Source: Rhizobium sp. FKY42 (GTDB lineage Bacteria > Pseudomonadota > Alphaproteobacteria > Rhizobiales > Rhizobiaceae). Taken from it: a DNA stretch of 64,000 nt. Below the pieces are notes generated by a model, which worked only from the letters and a program-made list of their open reading frames with translations, had not been told where the DNA came from and made no database searches. Below are positions 6,520 to 14,699 of the stretch, one piece after another. Position numbers and translations under genes: made by a program. The stretch spans positions 1 through 64,000 of the forward strand of contig NZ_STGA01000062.1 in the NCBI RefSeq assembly GCF_005222835.1. The letters are read 5' to 3'. Positions within the stretch are counted from its first letter, which is position 1; each line of letters starts with the position of its first letter.

Positions 6520-7470
6520 TTACCGTGCAGGTTGAGAAGGGAAAATTTGATGTAGATCACCACTGACAGAGGTGAGAATTTCGCCTTGCTTTAGCCATTC
6601 CACAGCAAGCGGCCAGAGCTTTTCGCGATAGCGATCGTGAAAAAAGGCGAAGTGACCGATAGTCTTTTCGTCTATGGTTTCGGGTTTCAACCTGAGAAAA
6701 TGCCGATCGGCATTTTCGTAATAGCTGAGCAGCCGTTCGGTAGCAGAAACAGTTGCGAATGGATCATCGGTCGTTGCGATGGCAAGGATAGGCGCGGACA
6801 GACCGAGCATGTTTTGCTTCAGATCCGCTGCAGCCGCTTCAGTGCGGCTACGCGGTTTGCGTCTAATCGAGCGTTCGAAAGCTGGTCCCATTCTGCTCCA
6901 GTCGAGAGCAACGCCAGCTGGCGTATCTTCCATCCAACCCAGTTTTTTCGCTGGAAAGTAGCCGCAAAGCCTTGTCAGCAACGGCATTACGACATGCCAG
7001 CGCCAGAGCATTGCCCATTTTTGCTCGTCCGCATAGTCGCGGTAATGGGCGAACTGAGCACCGACCATGAGCACACGCTGAACCAGATGATTTGATTGCG
7101 CGAGCCCAAGTGCAAAGCCACCTATGGAGTGGGCGACCGCATGGATCCTGGCATCGGGTGAAAGCTGGCGAATGTACCGAAGAGCGCCTTCGAGATCCTT
7201 CTCGCCCCAGTCTGCCCAATCGGCACTACAGTCTTTCAAGGATGGTGGGCGAGATTCGCCGATACCTCGATAGTCATAGGTCAAAACGTCGTAGCCATGC
7301 TCGAACAAATACTGCGCAAAGCGCGCATAGTAGCGGCAGCGCACGGACGTGGCGCAGGTTATGAGCACAAAAGGTCTGTTTTTGACTTCTCCAGAACGCC
7401 AGACGAAGCCGCCGAGAGAGTAGCCGTCAGTGGCTTCAAAGCGGATCGACTGTTCTATCCAATCTTGCAT
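6520..7470 (-). CDS. alpha/beta hydrolase, COG4757-like
   Basis: A 316-residue cytoplasmic alpha/beta hydrolase. The strand-loop leading to the oxyanion hole (FVLITCATSVRCRYY), the YDYRGIGES turn and the nucleophile elbow AHSIGG (near residue 115) are all visible; Asp in ATTDDPFA and His in TIGHFAFF would complete the triad. It is monocistronic, flanked by a repeat-bearing spacer on one side and a LysR gene on the other. Substrate cannot be told; the family is listed as predicted hydrolases. Membrane segments and a signal peptide are absent. Confidence 0.8.
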   Translation of the reverse strand: MQDWIEQSIRFEATDGYSLGGFVWRSGEVKNRPFVLITCATSVRCRYYARFAQYLFEHGYDVLTYDYRGIGESRPPSLKDCSADWADWGEKDLEGALRYIRQLSPDARIHAVAHSIGGFALGLAQSNHLVQRVLMVGAQFAHYRDYADEQKWAMLWRWHVVMPLLTRLCGYFPAKKLGWMEDTPAGVALDWSRMGPAFERSIRRKPRSRTEAAAADLKQNMLGLSAPILAIATTDDPFATVSATERLLSYYENADRHFLRLKPETIDEKTIGHFAFFHDRYREKLWPLAVEWLKQGEILTSVSGDLHQIFPSQPAR

Positions 7471-7565
7471 GCTTCATGTTCCTCAGCTTGGGAGATCATG
7501 AAGAGAAGTTCGAACCGCTGCAATTCATCAAAAGTGTAGCTTCCTGCAGTATCGTGATCGCCCGT

Positions 7566-8480
7566 CTATTGGCGGAGCTTTCGCTGCGCAACCTCACGCG
7601 TACGACCGGCAAGCGTTTGGAAATGTGCGGACCTTGCGCTCGTTCTTCGCCAGAAGAAGCCGATTTCTCGATGGGCCGGCCAATCCGAAATCTCCTTCAG
7701 GACAATGCTTGGCTCTCTGATCATTTCAGACAAGGCGTATAATTCTGGAAACAGTGACAGACCCATCTCAATGGATACCATCTGCCGCAATGTATCGAGG
7801 CTGGTTCCCTCGTAATCTTCCGCCATGATGGCGCCGGATACGGTTGCAAGTTCCCGCACATTCTCCAGCAGCCGGTGGCCCTTGCCGAGTGTGAGGAGCG
7901 TTTCGCTCTTCAGATCCTTCAACGCGACCGTTTTTCTGTCTGCCAGTCTGTGCCTTGATGACACGCCCAGGAAAATTCGCTCAACGCAAATCTGTTCGAA
8001 AGTGAAGATGTCTTCATTCTGCGGCTTCTGACCAAGGGCGCAATCAATGGCGCCATTCAGGACCTGATCTTCCAGGAAAGCTGGACGATCTTCCCGAACG
8101 TGCAGCCGAAGCGTCGGATAGGCTTCATGCAACTGAGGCAATACCGAAGGCAGAAGATAGGGCCCGAAGGTTGGCACGACACCGAGGCGGATGAGACCAC
8201 CCAGATTATCGCGTCCCGACGTCGCAATGGCCACGATCTCGTCCAGCGTGGAAAGAATGGTGCGCGCTGCGGCAGCGATTTGATGCCCGACGGGGGAGAG
8301 GGTAATCGCTCCGGGCGTGCGTTCGATAAGGCTCACATACAGTTGTTTTTCCAAGAGCGCAAGTTGTACGGACAGCGTGGGTTGGGAGACATGGCAACGC
8401 TCGGCGGCGCGACCAAAGTGACGGGTAGCGTCTAGCGCTACAAGATACTCCAGTTGGCGGTGTGTCGGTCTGAATGGCAT
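7566..8480 (-). CDS. OxyR-like LysR-family regulator lacking redox cysteines
   Basis: A LysR protein of 304 residues (from ATG 8480) or 313 (from ATG 8507). The HTH reads HFGRAAERCHVSQPTLSVQL and the effector domain aligns with OxyR over DLKSETLLTLGKGHRLLEN and SLDTLRQMVSIEMGLSLFPE. In E. coli OxyR the segment is GHC-x8-C (C199, C208); here the positions are Arg and Ala, so peroxide sensing by that disulfide is impossible. An OxyR-type box lies 2 bases before ATG 8480 and would sit inside the gene if 8507 were used, which favours 8480. No katG or ahpC is adjacent. It may sense something else or act constitutively. Confidence 0.85.
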   Translation of the reverse strand: MPFRPTHRQLEYLVALDATRHFGRAAERCHVSQPTLSVQLALLEKQLYVSLIERTPGAITLSPVGHQIAAAARTILSTLDEIVAIATSGRDNLGGLIRLGVVPTFGPYLLPSVLPQLHEAYPTLRLHVREDRPAFLEDQVLNGAIDCALGQKPQNEDIFTFEQICVERIFLGVSSRHRLADRKTVALKDLKSETLLTLGKGHRLLENVRELATVSGAIMAEDYEGTSLDTLRQMVSIEMGLSLFPELYALSEMIREPSIVLKEISDWPAHREIGFFWRRTSARSAHFQTLAGRTREVAQRKLRQ

Positions 8481-8481
8481 A

Positions 8482-8500
8482 TGATAGATATTGTCTATCA
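8482..8500. promoter_or_regulatory. OxyR/LysR-type operator
   Basis: TGATAGA, 5 bases, TCTATCA is a perfect inverted repeat and contains ATAG-N7-CTAT, the half-site unit of OxyR. It touches the start of the LysR gene, so binding would probably autoregulate it, and it lies 70 bases from the divergent small gene at 8570. Confidence 0.6.
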
Positions 8501-8569
8501 AAGTCATTGTGTCAATGAATTGGAACTATCGTTCCATTTTTGTGATGCTGCGCGCCATTGGAGGTAACG

Positions 8570-8734
8570 ATGACGCCGCTGTTGAAAGCCCTGAAGAATC
8601 GCTATTCGCTTATAGAGCGCAAGATTGAGCTGGAAGCGAATATGCCCCAGCCAGATCCACTTCGCATCATGGAGTTGAAACGCTTCAAAATGCAGATGCG
8701 AGACCAGATCACTTGGATGGAGCGTTCGCCGTAG
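8570..8734 (+). CDS. small DUF465-like protein
   Basis: A 54-residue protein starting MTPLLKALKNRYSLIERKIE, with GGAGG 6 bases before the ATG. It has two charged helices joined by a PQPDP turn and a LKRFKMQMRDQI end, which is the DUF465 (YdcH-like) pattern of a short helical hairpin. It is divergent from the OxyR-like regulator, with an operator-like palindrome between. The function of this family is not established. Confidence 0.7.
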   Translation: MTPLLKALKNRYSLIERKIELEANMPQPDPLRIMELKRFKMQMRDQITWMERSP

Positions 8735-8797
8735 TCGGCTGTGGAGGGTTTCTGATAAATCTCTGTATTTAAAGTAATTTTCTATCCAGCGAAATTC

Positions 8798-9160
8798 TCA
8801 GCTCGTTTCCTTGTAAAAGGCGCCGATGGCAAGAAGAAGCCAACCAGCGATCATGCCAAGGCCTCCCATGGGCGCCGCCATAGGAAACAAGGCGCCATGG
8901 CCGAAATGGCGAGATAGCAGATCGCCAGCAAAGAGCATGGTTCCAATCGCCAGGACAAAGGCTGAAAGGTGCGCGGTCTTGAGCCGCGCTCCGGCTATCC
9001 AAAGCCCAAGAAGAACAGGCGCATGGGCAAGACACATGGCGGAGGCAGAGCCGAGCAGGCGCGTATCTTCACCATGACTTGCCGCAGCAGCAAGCATGAC
9101 GCCAGAAGCACCCAGAAAGCCGGAGAGCATCAGGATGAGGGGACGTGTACGTTCCAGCAT
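8798..9160 (-). CDS. DUF423 family small membrane protein
   Basis: A 120-residue inner-membrane protein beginning MLERTRPLILMLSGFLGASG with about four hydrophobic helices and the conserved pattern AAASHG near residue 30 and PMGGLGMIAGWLLLA near the C-terminus, both typical of DUF423 (YgdD-like) proteins. Its ATG overlaps the stop of the upstream globin gene (TGATG), so the two are translationally coupled. Longer starts in this frame would run inside the globin gene. The molecular role is unknown. Confidence 0.85.
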   Translation of the reverse strand: MLERTRPLILMLSGFLGASGVMLAAAASHGEDTRLLGSASAMCLAHAPVLLGLWIAGARLKTAHLSAFVLAIGTMLFAGDLLSRHFGHGALFPMAAPMGGLGMIAGWLLLAIGAFYKETS

Positions 9161-9561
9161 CAGGCTTGATCCTCCCCGCGGTTCTGCATGTGGTGCGCCA
9201 GACGCTCTACTGGAGCCCAGATGATCTCGCGCAGTTTCGGATTGGATATCGTCTCCTCCATGGCGCGGGAGAAGCAGAGAAGCCATTCATCGCGCTCCGC
9301 AACACCGATTGCTGCGCCGAAGTGGCGTGCTCTCAAACGTGGATGGCCGTATTTCTCGACATAGACCGGAGGACCGCCAAGGTAGCCCGTCAGGTAGTCG
9401 TAGAGCTTGGCCTCGCTGCCCGAGAGATCCTTCGGATGAATGGCGCGGCAACGGGCAGCCTCAGGCAGTTCATCCATCAACTGATAGAAGCGTTGCGTTA
9501 GCCTGCGAACCGTCGAATCTCCGCCGATTGCTTCATAGAGAGTTATCGTGTCGCCGCTCAT
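9160..9561 (-). CDS. group II truncated haemoglobin (2/2 HbO type)
   Basis: A 133-residue truncated haemoglobin that would bind haem and O2 or NO in the cytoplasm. Seen are LYEAIGGDSTVRRLTQRFY at the start, the loop LYDYLTGYLGGPPVYVEKYG, the proximal-His segment HPRLRARHF and the Trp of ERDEWLLCF, which is the G8 tryptophan of group II. The short pre-F helix motif GGPPVY also supports group II. It overlaps the following DUF423 gene by one base, a pairing that hints at a shared job near the membrane. Confidence 0.9.
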   Translation of the reverse strand: MSGDTITLYEAIGGDSTVRRLTQRFYQLMDELPEAARCRAIHPKDLSGSEAKLYDYLTGYLGGPPVYVEKYGHPRLRARHFGAAIGVAERDEWLLCFSRAMEETISNPKLREIIWAPVERLAHHMQNRGEDQA

Positions 9562-9643
9562 CTGCTGCTCGCCATCGTTTTCCCGCTTATCGAGGTAGCG
9601 GCAAGCCGGGACATGAGCAAGCGGTCGTTATGCCACGGGCGAG

Positions 9644-9826
9644 TTATTCGGAGCCCGCATCCACGTCATCCGCCTCTTTGTCAGGCAGAGCGCCAGTTCC
9701 CGGTGTCTTTTCCTCGTCTGTCAGCTCGTCTCGCGCATGCGGTCCCGCAGGCGGAGTTTCCTTTTCAGGCACTGTATTCTGCTTCGTCTGCTCAACGGCC
9801 GTCTGGGCGGCTTTGTCTTCGGTCAT
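9644..9826 (-). CDS. small acidic hydrophilic protein
   Basis: A 60-residue protein starting MTEDKAAQTAVEQTKQNTVP with GGAG 7 bases upstream. It is almost free of hydrophobic residues and rich in Glu, Asp, Lys, Pro and Thr, so it is probably disordered. It lies alone between the globin gene and the ABC exporter. I recognise no family; coding is supported by the ribosome site and composition. Confidence 0.55.
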   Translation of the reverse strand: MTEDKAAQTAVEQTKQNTVPEKETPPAGPHARDELTDEEKTPGTGALPDKEADDVDAGSE

Positions 9827-9875
9827 GGAAGGTCTCCGTTTGCTTTGGACAACGAAAACCCGGCATAGAAGTTCC

Positions 9876-11771
9876 TCAGGTCAGGGCCGGAGCCTCACCG
9901 CCCTCGATCATTTCATCGGGAATGTCGTCGAAGGAGGCATAGTTGAGGTTATAGAGCTTTGAATAGAGCTTTTCGTTACGCATCAGTTCCGTGTGGTTGC
10001 CGCTCTCGATCAGTTCGCCGTTCTGCAACACGATAATGCGATCAGCCTCGCGAATCGTTGCCAGCCGATGTGCGATCACCAAGCCTGTGCGTCCCTCCAG
10101 AAGCTTGACCAGTGCCTTCTGGATCAGCATTTCCGTATAACTGTCGATGTTGGCGGTTGCCTCGTCGAGAACAAGGATCTTGGCATCCGCGACAAGGGCA
10201 CGGGCGAAGCTGATGAGTTGCCGTTGGCCGAGTGACAGGTTTCCGCCCCGTTGGCCCAGCAGGCTGTCATAGCCCTCTGGCATGCGCATGATGAACTCAT
10301 GGGCGCCCACGGCCTGGGCGGCCTCGATGACCTGTTCGCGCGTGGCGTCCGTTTTGTGATAGCGAATATTTTCCAGAACGCTTCCGGTAAACAGGAATGG
10401 CTCCTGAAGCACCATTGCAATCTGACGGCCGAGCGATTCCTGCGTCAGGTCGCGTACATCATGACCGCCAACCAAGACAGAGCCCTGTTGCACATCATAG
10501 AAGCGGTGGATCAGCGACATGCAGCTGGATTTGCCGGAGCCGGTCGGACCAACCAGAGCGACCGTTTCGCCGGGATTGACCCGGAAGCTGACATTCTTCA
10601 GCACCGGGTGCTTGGGATTATAGCCGAACACGACATCGCGGAACTCGACGGAGCCATCCATATCCGGCGAAAGAACGGTCGCATCTGGTTTGTCCTTGAT
10701 GTCTACCGGCACATCCAGGACGTCTGTCAGGCGCTGACCGGAGGCCATGGCGCGCTGCATCACCGAATATTGCAGGGTAAGAGACCGGATAGGGTCGAAG
10801 AAGCGTTGGATGTAGAAGAGGAAGGCGACCATGACGCCCACGTCCAGTGCCTGATTGAGAACACGCGCACCGCCGACAACGATAACCAGGGCCATGGCAA
10901 TGCCGGTCAGCGTATCTACAATCGGCACCATGACCTGCGCCAGACGCGCTGCATGCAGGTGGGTGCGCAGGTTCGCCTTGGCCTTGTCATCGAACAGCAT
11001 GAAATTCACGCTCTGGCGATCCATGCCCTGTACGGCGCGAACACCATGAATGGCCTCTGCCAGAGCACCGCTGGCGATGGAATTTGTTTCATGCGCAGCC
11101 ATGAAGGAAAGCCGTGCCTTCGGCAACCAGAACAGGCGCACGACAAACAGTACCGGCAGAGCCGAGAGTGTAAGCAGGCCAAGTCCAAAATCGAGATAGA
11201 GCATCACGGCCACGATGCCGATCAAAAGCGTGATATCGCCGACCGAGAGCACCGAGGTTTCCAGAAATTCCTGCATGGAATTCACATCGCCCTGCAGGCG
11301 CGACATCAGCCGTCCGACCTCCGTCTTGTCCATGAAGGAGAGCGAAACACGCTGCAAATGGGTGAACATTGCGCGGCGGATATCGAACAGCACGTCCTCG
11401 GCAACATTGCCGACCAGGGTTTCCTGTGCGTAGGAAGCCACGAAGTTGATCAGGATCGCAATGAGAAAGGCAGCGAGTGCATAGAGCAGGACATTGTCTC
11501 GTGCGCCTTGCTGCATGCCGTGGTCGATCGCGTAGCGAATGATCAAGGGAATGATCAATTGCATGGCGGTGAAGGCCAGTACCGCAGCTACCGCCAGCCA
11601 GACCTTGTGTTGATAGGGCTCGACGAAAGCCCAGATCCGCTTGATGATGTTTTTGTCGAAGACCTTGCCGAAGATCTCCTCTTCGATCCGGTGGGAGCCT
11701 ACCACAGCGCGGGGCGGGCGGCGTCCGTCATCGCGAATGTCCGAGCGTTCGGTTTCGAGTTCCTCTGCCAT
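9876..11771 (-). CDS. ABC exporter half-transporter, consensus ATP-site subunit
   Basis: A 631-residue exporter with a six-helix membrane domain (about residues 55-345) fused to an ATPase domain. Walker A is GPTGSGKS at 408-415, the signature is LSLGQ at 512-516 (non-canonical second Gly) and Walker B ends LDE with catalytic Glu 537. It follows the other exporter gene by 10 bases with GGAGG before its ATG, so the two form a heterodimer. The substituted signature would serve the degenerate site of the partner, as in known heterodimeric exporters such as TM287/288. Substrate is unknown; drug or lipid export are the usual possibilities. Confidence 0.9.
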   Translation of the reverse strand: MAEELETERSDIRDDGRRPPRAVVGSHRIEEEIFGKVFDKNIIKRIWAFVEPYQHKVWLAVAAVLAFTAMQLIIPLIIRYAIDHGMQQGARDNVLLYALAAFLIAILINFVASYAQETLVGNVAEDVLFDIRRAMFTHLQRVSLSFMDKTEVGRLMSRLQGDVNSMQEFLETSVLSVGDITLLIGIVAVMLYLDFGLGLLTLSALPVLFVVRLFWLPKARLSFMAAHETNSIASGALAEAIHGVRAVQGMDRQSVNFMLFDDKAKANLRTHLHAARLAQVMVPIVDTLTGIAMALVIVVGGARVLNQALDVGVMVAFLFYIQRFFDPIRSLTLQYSVMQRAMASGQRLTDVLDVPVDIKDKPDATVLSPDMDGSVEFRDVVFGYNPKHPVLKNVSFRVNPGETVALVGPTGSGKSSCMSLIHRFYDVQQGSVLVGGHDVRDLTQESLGRQIAMVLQEPFLFTGSVLENIRYHKTDATREQVIEAAQAVGAHEFIMRMPEGYDSLLGQRGGNLSLGQRQLISFARALVADAKILVLDEATANIDSYTEMLIQKALVKLLEGRTGLVIAHRLATIREADRIIVLQNGELIESGNHTELMRNEKLYSKLYNLNYASFDDIPDEMIEGGEAPALT

Positions 11772-11781
11772 CTCGCCCTCC

Positions 11782-13689
11782 TCAGCCGGTCAAAATGTCA
11801 TCGTCTGGACGAATCTGCAGGTCGTAAAGCGCGCGGTAACGCCCGTTCAGCGCCAGCAATTGATCGTGCGTTCCCTGCTCTACGATGCGGCCTTCCTCAA
11901 CAAAGAGGATCTTGTCCGCGTGCATCAGTGAACTCAAACGATGCGCAACCACGATGGTGACGCGGTCGCTGGCATAGCGGCGCATGGCGCTTCGGATACG
12001 CTGTTCGGTGGCAGCATCGATGGCAGCTGTCGAATCGTCGAACACCATCACCGCGGGCTTCAGCATCAGCGCGCGGGCAATGGAGAGACGCTGGCGCTGA
12101 CCGCCGGATAGCGACACACCCCGTTCTCCTACGACTGTCCCGTAACTCGATGGCAGACCTAGCACGTAATTGTGCAGTTGTGCGCTCTCGCTTGCCTTGG
12201 CAATGCGGTTCTCGTTGGCCCAGGGGTCGCCATAGGCGATGTTGTTTTCAATCGTGGTCGTGAACAGAAAGCTGTCTTGTTGCACGACCACCACGGAACG
12301 GCGCAGGGACTTCAGCGAAACGTCCTTGATATTCTGCCCATCGATCGTGATGCGACCTGTATCCACGTCGTAAAAACGTGGAATGAGGTGGGCAATCGTG
12401 GATTTGCCGCTGCCCGGTGGGCCGACGATTCCTATCGTTTCGCCGCGGTTTGCCTCAAAACTTATGCCATTCAGCGTCGGATTTTCGGGGGCGGAAGGAT
12501 ATGCAAAACCGACGTTTTCAAACCGCAGCCTGCCCTCGGTTATAGTCAGTTCCGGCGCCTTCGGCGCGTCCTTGACCGCGATATCCATGTCGAGAAGACC
12601 GAAGAGGCGCGCACCGCAGGTAGACGCACGTGCAAAGGCATTCACCATCAGGCCAAGCTGGCGCACCGGCATTTGCAGGATGGTCATGAATGTCAGGAAA
12701 GAGGCAAGTGTACCAACTGTTATTTCGCCGGCAATCACCTTGCTTCCACCCACCCACAGGACAAGGCCCATGGAGATGAAGAAGGAGAGATTCATGGCGC
12801 TGGTATTGGCAACGCGAATGCCCACGCGTTGATGGGCAAGCTCTAGCGCATTGCGGGATGCCGCATCGAATTTGGTCAATTCATGGTCCTGTGCCGCGAA
12901 AGCGCGAACGACCCGGATGCCGCCGAGGTTCTCTTCCATCACGCGCGTCAACACCTGTAGGCGCTCTTGCAAATCCAGCCAGGTCGCGCGCAACCTCAAC
13001 TGGGCGACCGACGACCGCCAGCCAACGAAGGGTACGAAACTGAGCGCCAGAAGGCCCAGGAGAAGATCTGTCGATAACAGCAGATAGGCGCCAATACCGA
13101 TCAGCACGGATAGTAGAACCATGCGAACCAGGGCCGTGGAGAAATACATGCGCACGCCTTCCAGATCGAGAAGGCCGATGGTGATAAGATCCCCGGAATG
13201 AACACTGTCATGGAAACTGAAGGAGAGCCGCTGGATCTTTTCGTAGCAGGCAAGACGAAGCTCATAGCCTATGTGGTGGCCGACCGCCTCGCTGAAGTAG
13301 TTCTGCACCATGGTGAAAAGACCGCGGAGGATGCTCGCTGCCAGAAGCAGAATCGCTGTGACCAGAAGTGCATCCTGCGCATCGGTATTGGAGGAATCTC
13401 CCGCCACGATGCCCTGCGCCTGATCGATTGCCCGACCCAGCAGTTGCGGAATCATCAGCTGAAAACCGGACGCAATGAAAGTGGCACCAATGGCGAAACT
13501 TGTTTGCCAGGGGTGGCGTAGGGCCATCACGGTGATGCGGGTGATGATGGAGAGGCCTTTGCCCCAACCGGCAGCCTTGACGTGTGCGATCGATGCAGCC
13601 GAGCTCACGCCGCTGCCTGAAGAAACAGTCGTCACAGTGGTATCCAGCAATTCTATTGCCACCGATGTTGCCACCGGCGGAACATTCAC
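11782..13689 (-). CDS. ABC exporter half-transporter, degenerate ATP-site subunit
   Basis: A 635-residue exporter with a long N-terminal stretch (residues 1-50), a membrane domain to about 350 and an ATPase domain. Walker A is GPPGSGKS at 423-430 and the signature is canonical LSGGQ at 527-531, but Walker B ends FDD: the catalytic Glu is Asp 552. Its partner supplies LSLGQ, so exactly one of the two composite ATP sites is degenerate. It is the first gene of the pair; the 230-base spacer upstream separates it from the frc operon. Confidence 0.9.
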   Translation of the reverse strand: MNVPPVATSVAIELLDTTVTTVSSGSGVSSAASIAHVKAAGWGKGLSIITRITVMALRHPWQTSFAIGATFIASGFQLMIPQLLGRAIDQAQGIVAGDSSNTDAQDALLVTAILLLAASILRGLFTMVQNYFSEAVGHHIGYELRLACYEKIQRLSFSFHDSVHSGDLITIGLLDLEGVRMYFSTALVRMVLLSVLIGIGAYLLLSTDLLLGLLALSFVPFVGWRSSVAQLRLRATWLDLQERLQVLTRVMEENLGGIRVVRAFAAQDHELTKFDAASRNALELAHQRVGIRVANTSAMNLSFFISMGLVLWVGGSKVIAGEITVGTLASFLTFMTILQMPVRQLGLMVNAFARASTCGARLFGLLDMDIAVKDAPKAPELTITEGRLRFENVGFAYPSAPENPTLNGISFEANRGETIGIVGPPGSGKSTIAHLIPRFYDVDTGRITIDGQNIKDVSLKSLRRSVVVVQQDSFLFTTTIENNIAYGDPWANENRIAKASESAQLHNYVLGLPSSYGTVVGERGVSLSGGQRQRLSIARALMLKPAVMVFDDSTAAIDAATEQRIRSAMRRYASDRVTIVVAHRLSSLMHADKILFVEEGRIVEQGTHDQLLALNGRYRALYDLQIRPDDDILTG

Positions 13690-13871
13690 GGAGAAGATGG
13701 TCGGAACAGGAACTCTCTGGAAGAGAGACTAATAGAGACCGATTCTTCCTATATTGGAAGCTGCAGCTTGAAAATTGCTAAAATGGCCGAAAGTGCGGCA
13801 CGTCAGACAGGTGACACAATTTTGAGATTATTTGTCAGATGTGTGGCGGAAATGTCATCATGAAAAGAAGA

Positions 13872-13899
13872 GGCCGCGCTTGGGGTTCAAGGCGCGGCC
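13872..13899 (-). terminator. Rho-independent terminator of the frc operon
   Basis: On the minus strand GGCCGCGC, a 12-base loop, GCGCGGCC is followed by TCTTCTTTT, 24 bases after the frcA stop. Confidence 0.8.
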
Positions 13900-13922
13900 C
13901 AAGAGACTGAAGCGTCAGGAGA

Positions 13923-14699
13923 TCACGCTGCCAGTGGTTCCGGAGATTTTGCTCCGGTCATGAATGCGACCGCATCGGACATCGAGTAGTCCTTGGGATT
14001 GATGACGGTCAGACGTTTTCCGAGGCGGTGAATGTGAATGCGGTCCGCCACTTCGAACACATGCGGCATGTTGTGCGAGATGAGCACGATAGGAATGCCG
14101 CGCGAGCGGACATCGAGAATGAGTTCGAGAACGCGGCGGCTTTCCTTGACGCCAAGTGCTGCGGTCGGTTCATCGAGGATGATGACCTTCGAGCCAAAGG
14201 CGGCTGCGCGTGCAACGGCTACGCCCTGACGCTGACCGCCGGAAAGCGTTTCCACTGCCTGGTTGATGTTCTGGATGGTCATCAGGCCAAGTTCTGAAAG
14301 CTTTTCGCGCGCAAATTTCTCCATCGCCGGACGGTCCAGCTTGCGGAAGACGCTTCCCATGACGCCGGGTTTGCGGATTTCACGACCAAGGAACATGTTG
14401 TCCGCAATCGAGAGCGCCGGTGAGAGAGCGAGGTTCTGGTAGACCGTCTCAATGCCGGCCTGTCTCGCTTCGATCGGGGAGCGGAAGCTCACCGCCTTGC
14501 CTTCCAGCTTGATCTCACCTTCATCAGGATTGATCGCACCCGAAATGGCCTTGATGAGCGACGATTTGCCAGCGCCGTTATCGCCGATGACCGCCAGAAT
14601 TTCACCCGGATAGAGATCGAAATCTGCGTGATCGAGCGCCGTCACCTTGCCGTAACGCTTGACCAGTCCACGGGCGGAAAGAATGGGTTCCTGTGCCAT
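13923..14699 (-). CDS. frcA: fructose-type ABC importer, ATP-binding protein FrcA
   Basis: A 258-residue single-domain ATPase of the carbohydrate CUT2 group. Walker A is GDNGAGKSS near residue 40, the signature LSGGQRQG and Walker B VIILDEPTAALG follow. It closely matches the FrcA I know from Sinorhizobium. Unlike most CUT2 ATPases, which are double length, Frc uses a single-domain ATPase. The ATG at 14699 shares its A with the permease stop (TAATG). It energises uptake of fructose and possibly ribose or mannose. Confidence 0.92.
   Translation of the reverse strand: MAQEPILSARGLVKRYGKVTALDHADFDLYPGEILAVIGDNGAGKSSLIKAISGAINPDEGEIKLEGKAVSFRSPIEARQAGIETVYQNLALSPALSIADNMFLGREIRKPGVMGSVFRKLDRPAMEKFAREKLSELGLMTIQNINQAVETLSGGQRQGVAVARAAAFGSKVIILDEPTAALGVKESRRVLELILDVRSRGIPIVLISHNMPHVFEVADRIHIHRLGKRLTVINPKDYSMSDAVAFMTGAKSPEPLAA

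Noticed and set aside
10251-11960. 569-residue plus-strand open frame
   Set aside because: It is the antisense shadow of the ABC exporter gene, which has all motifs of its family.
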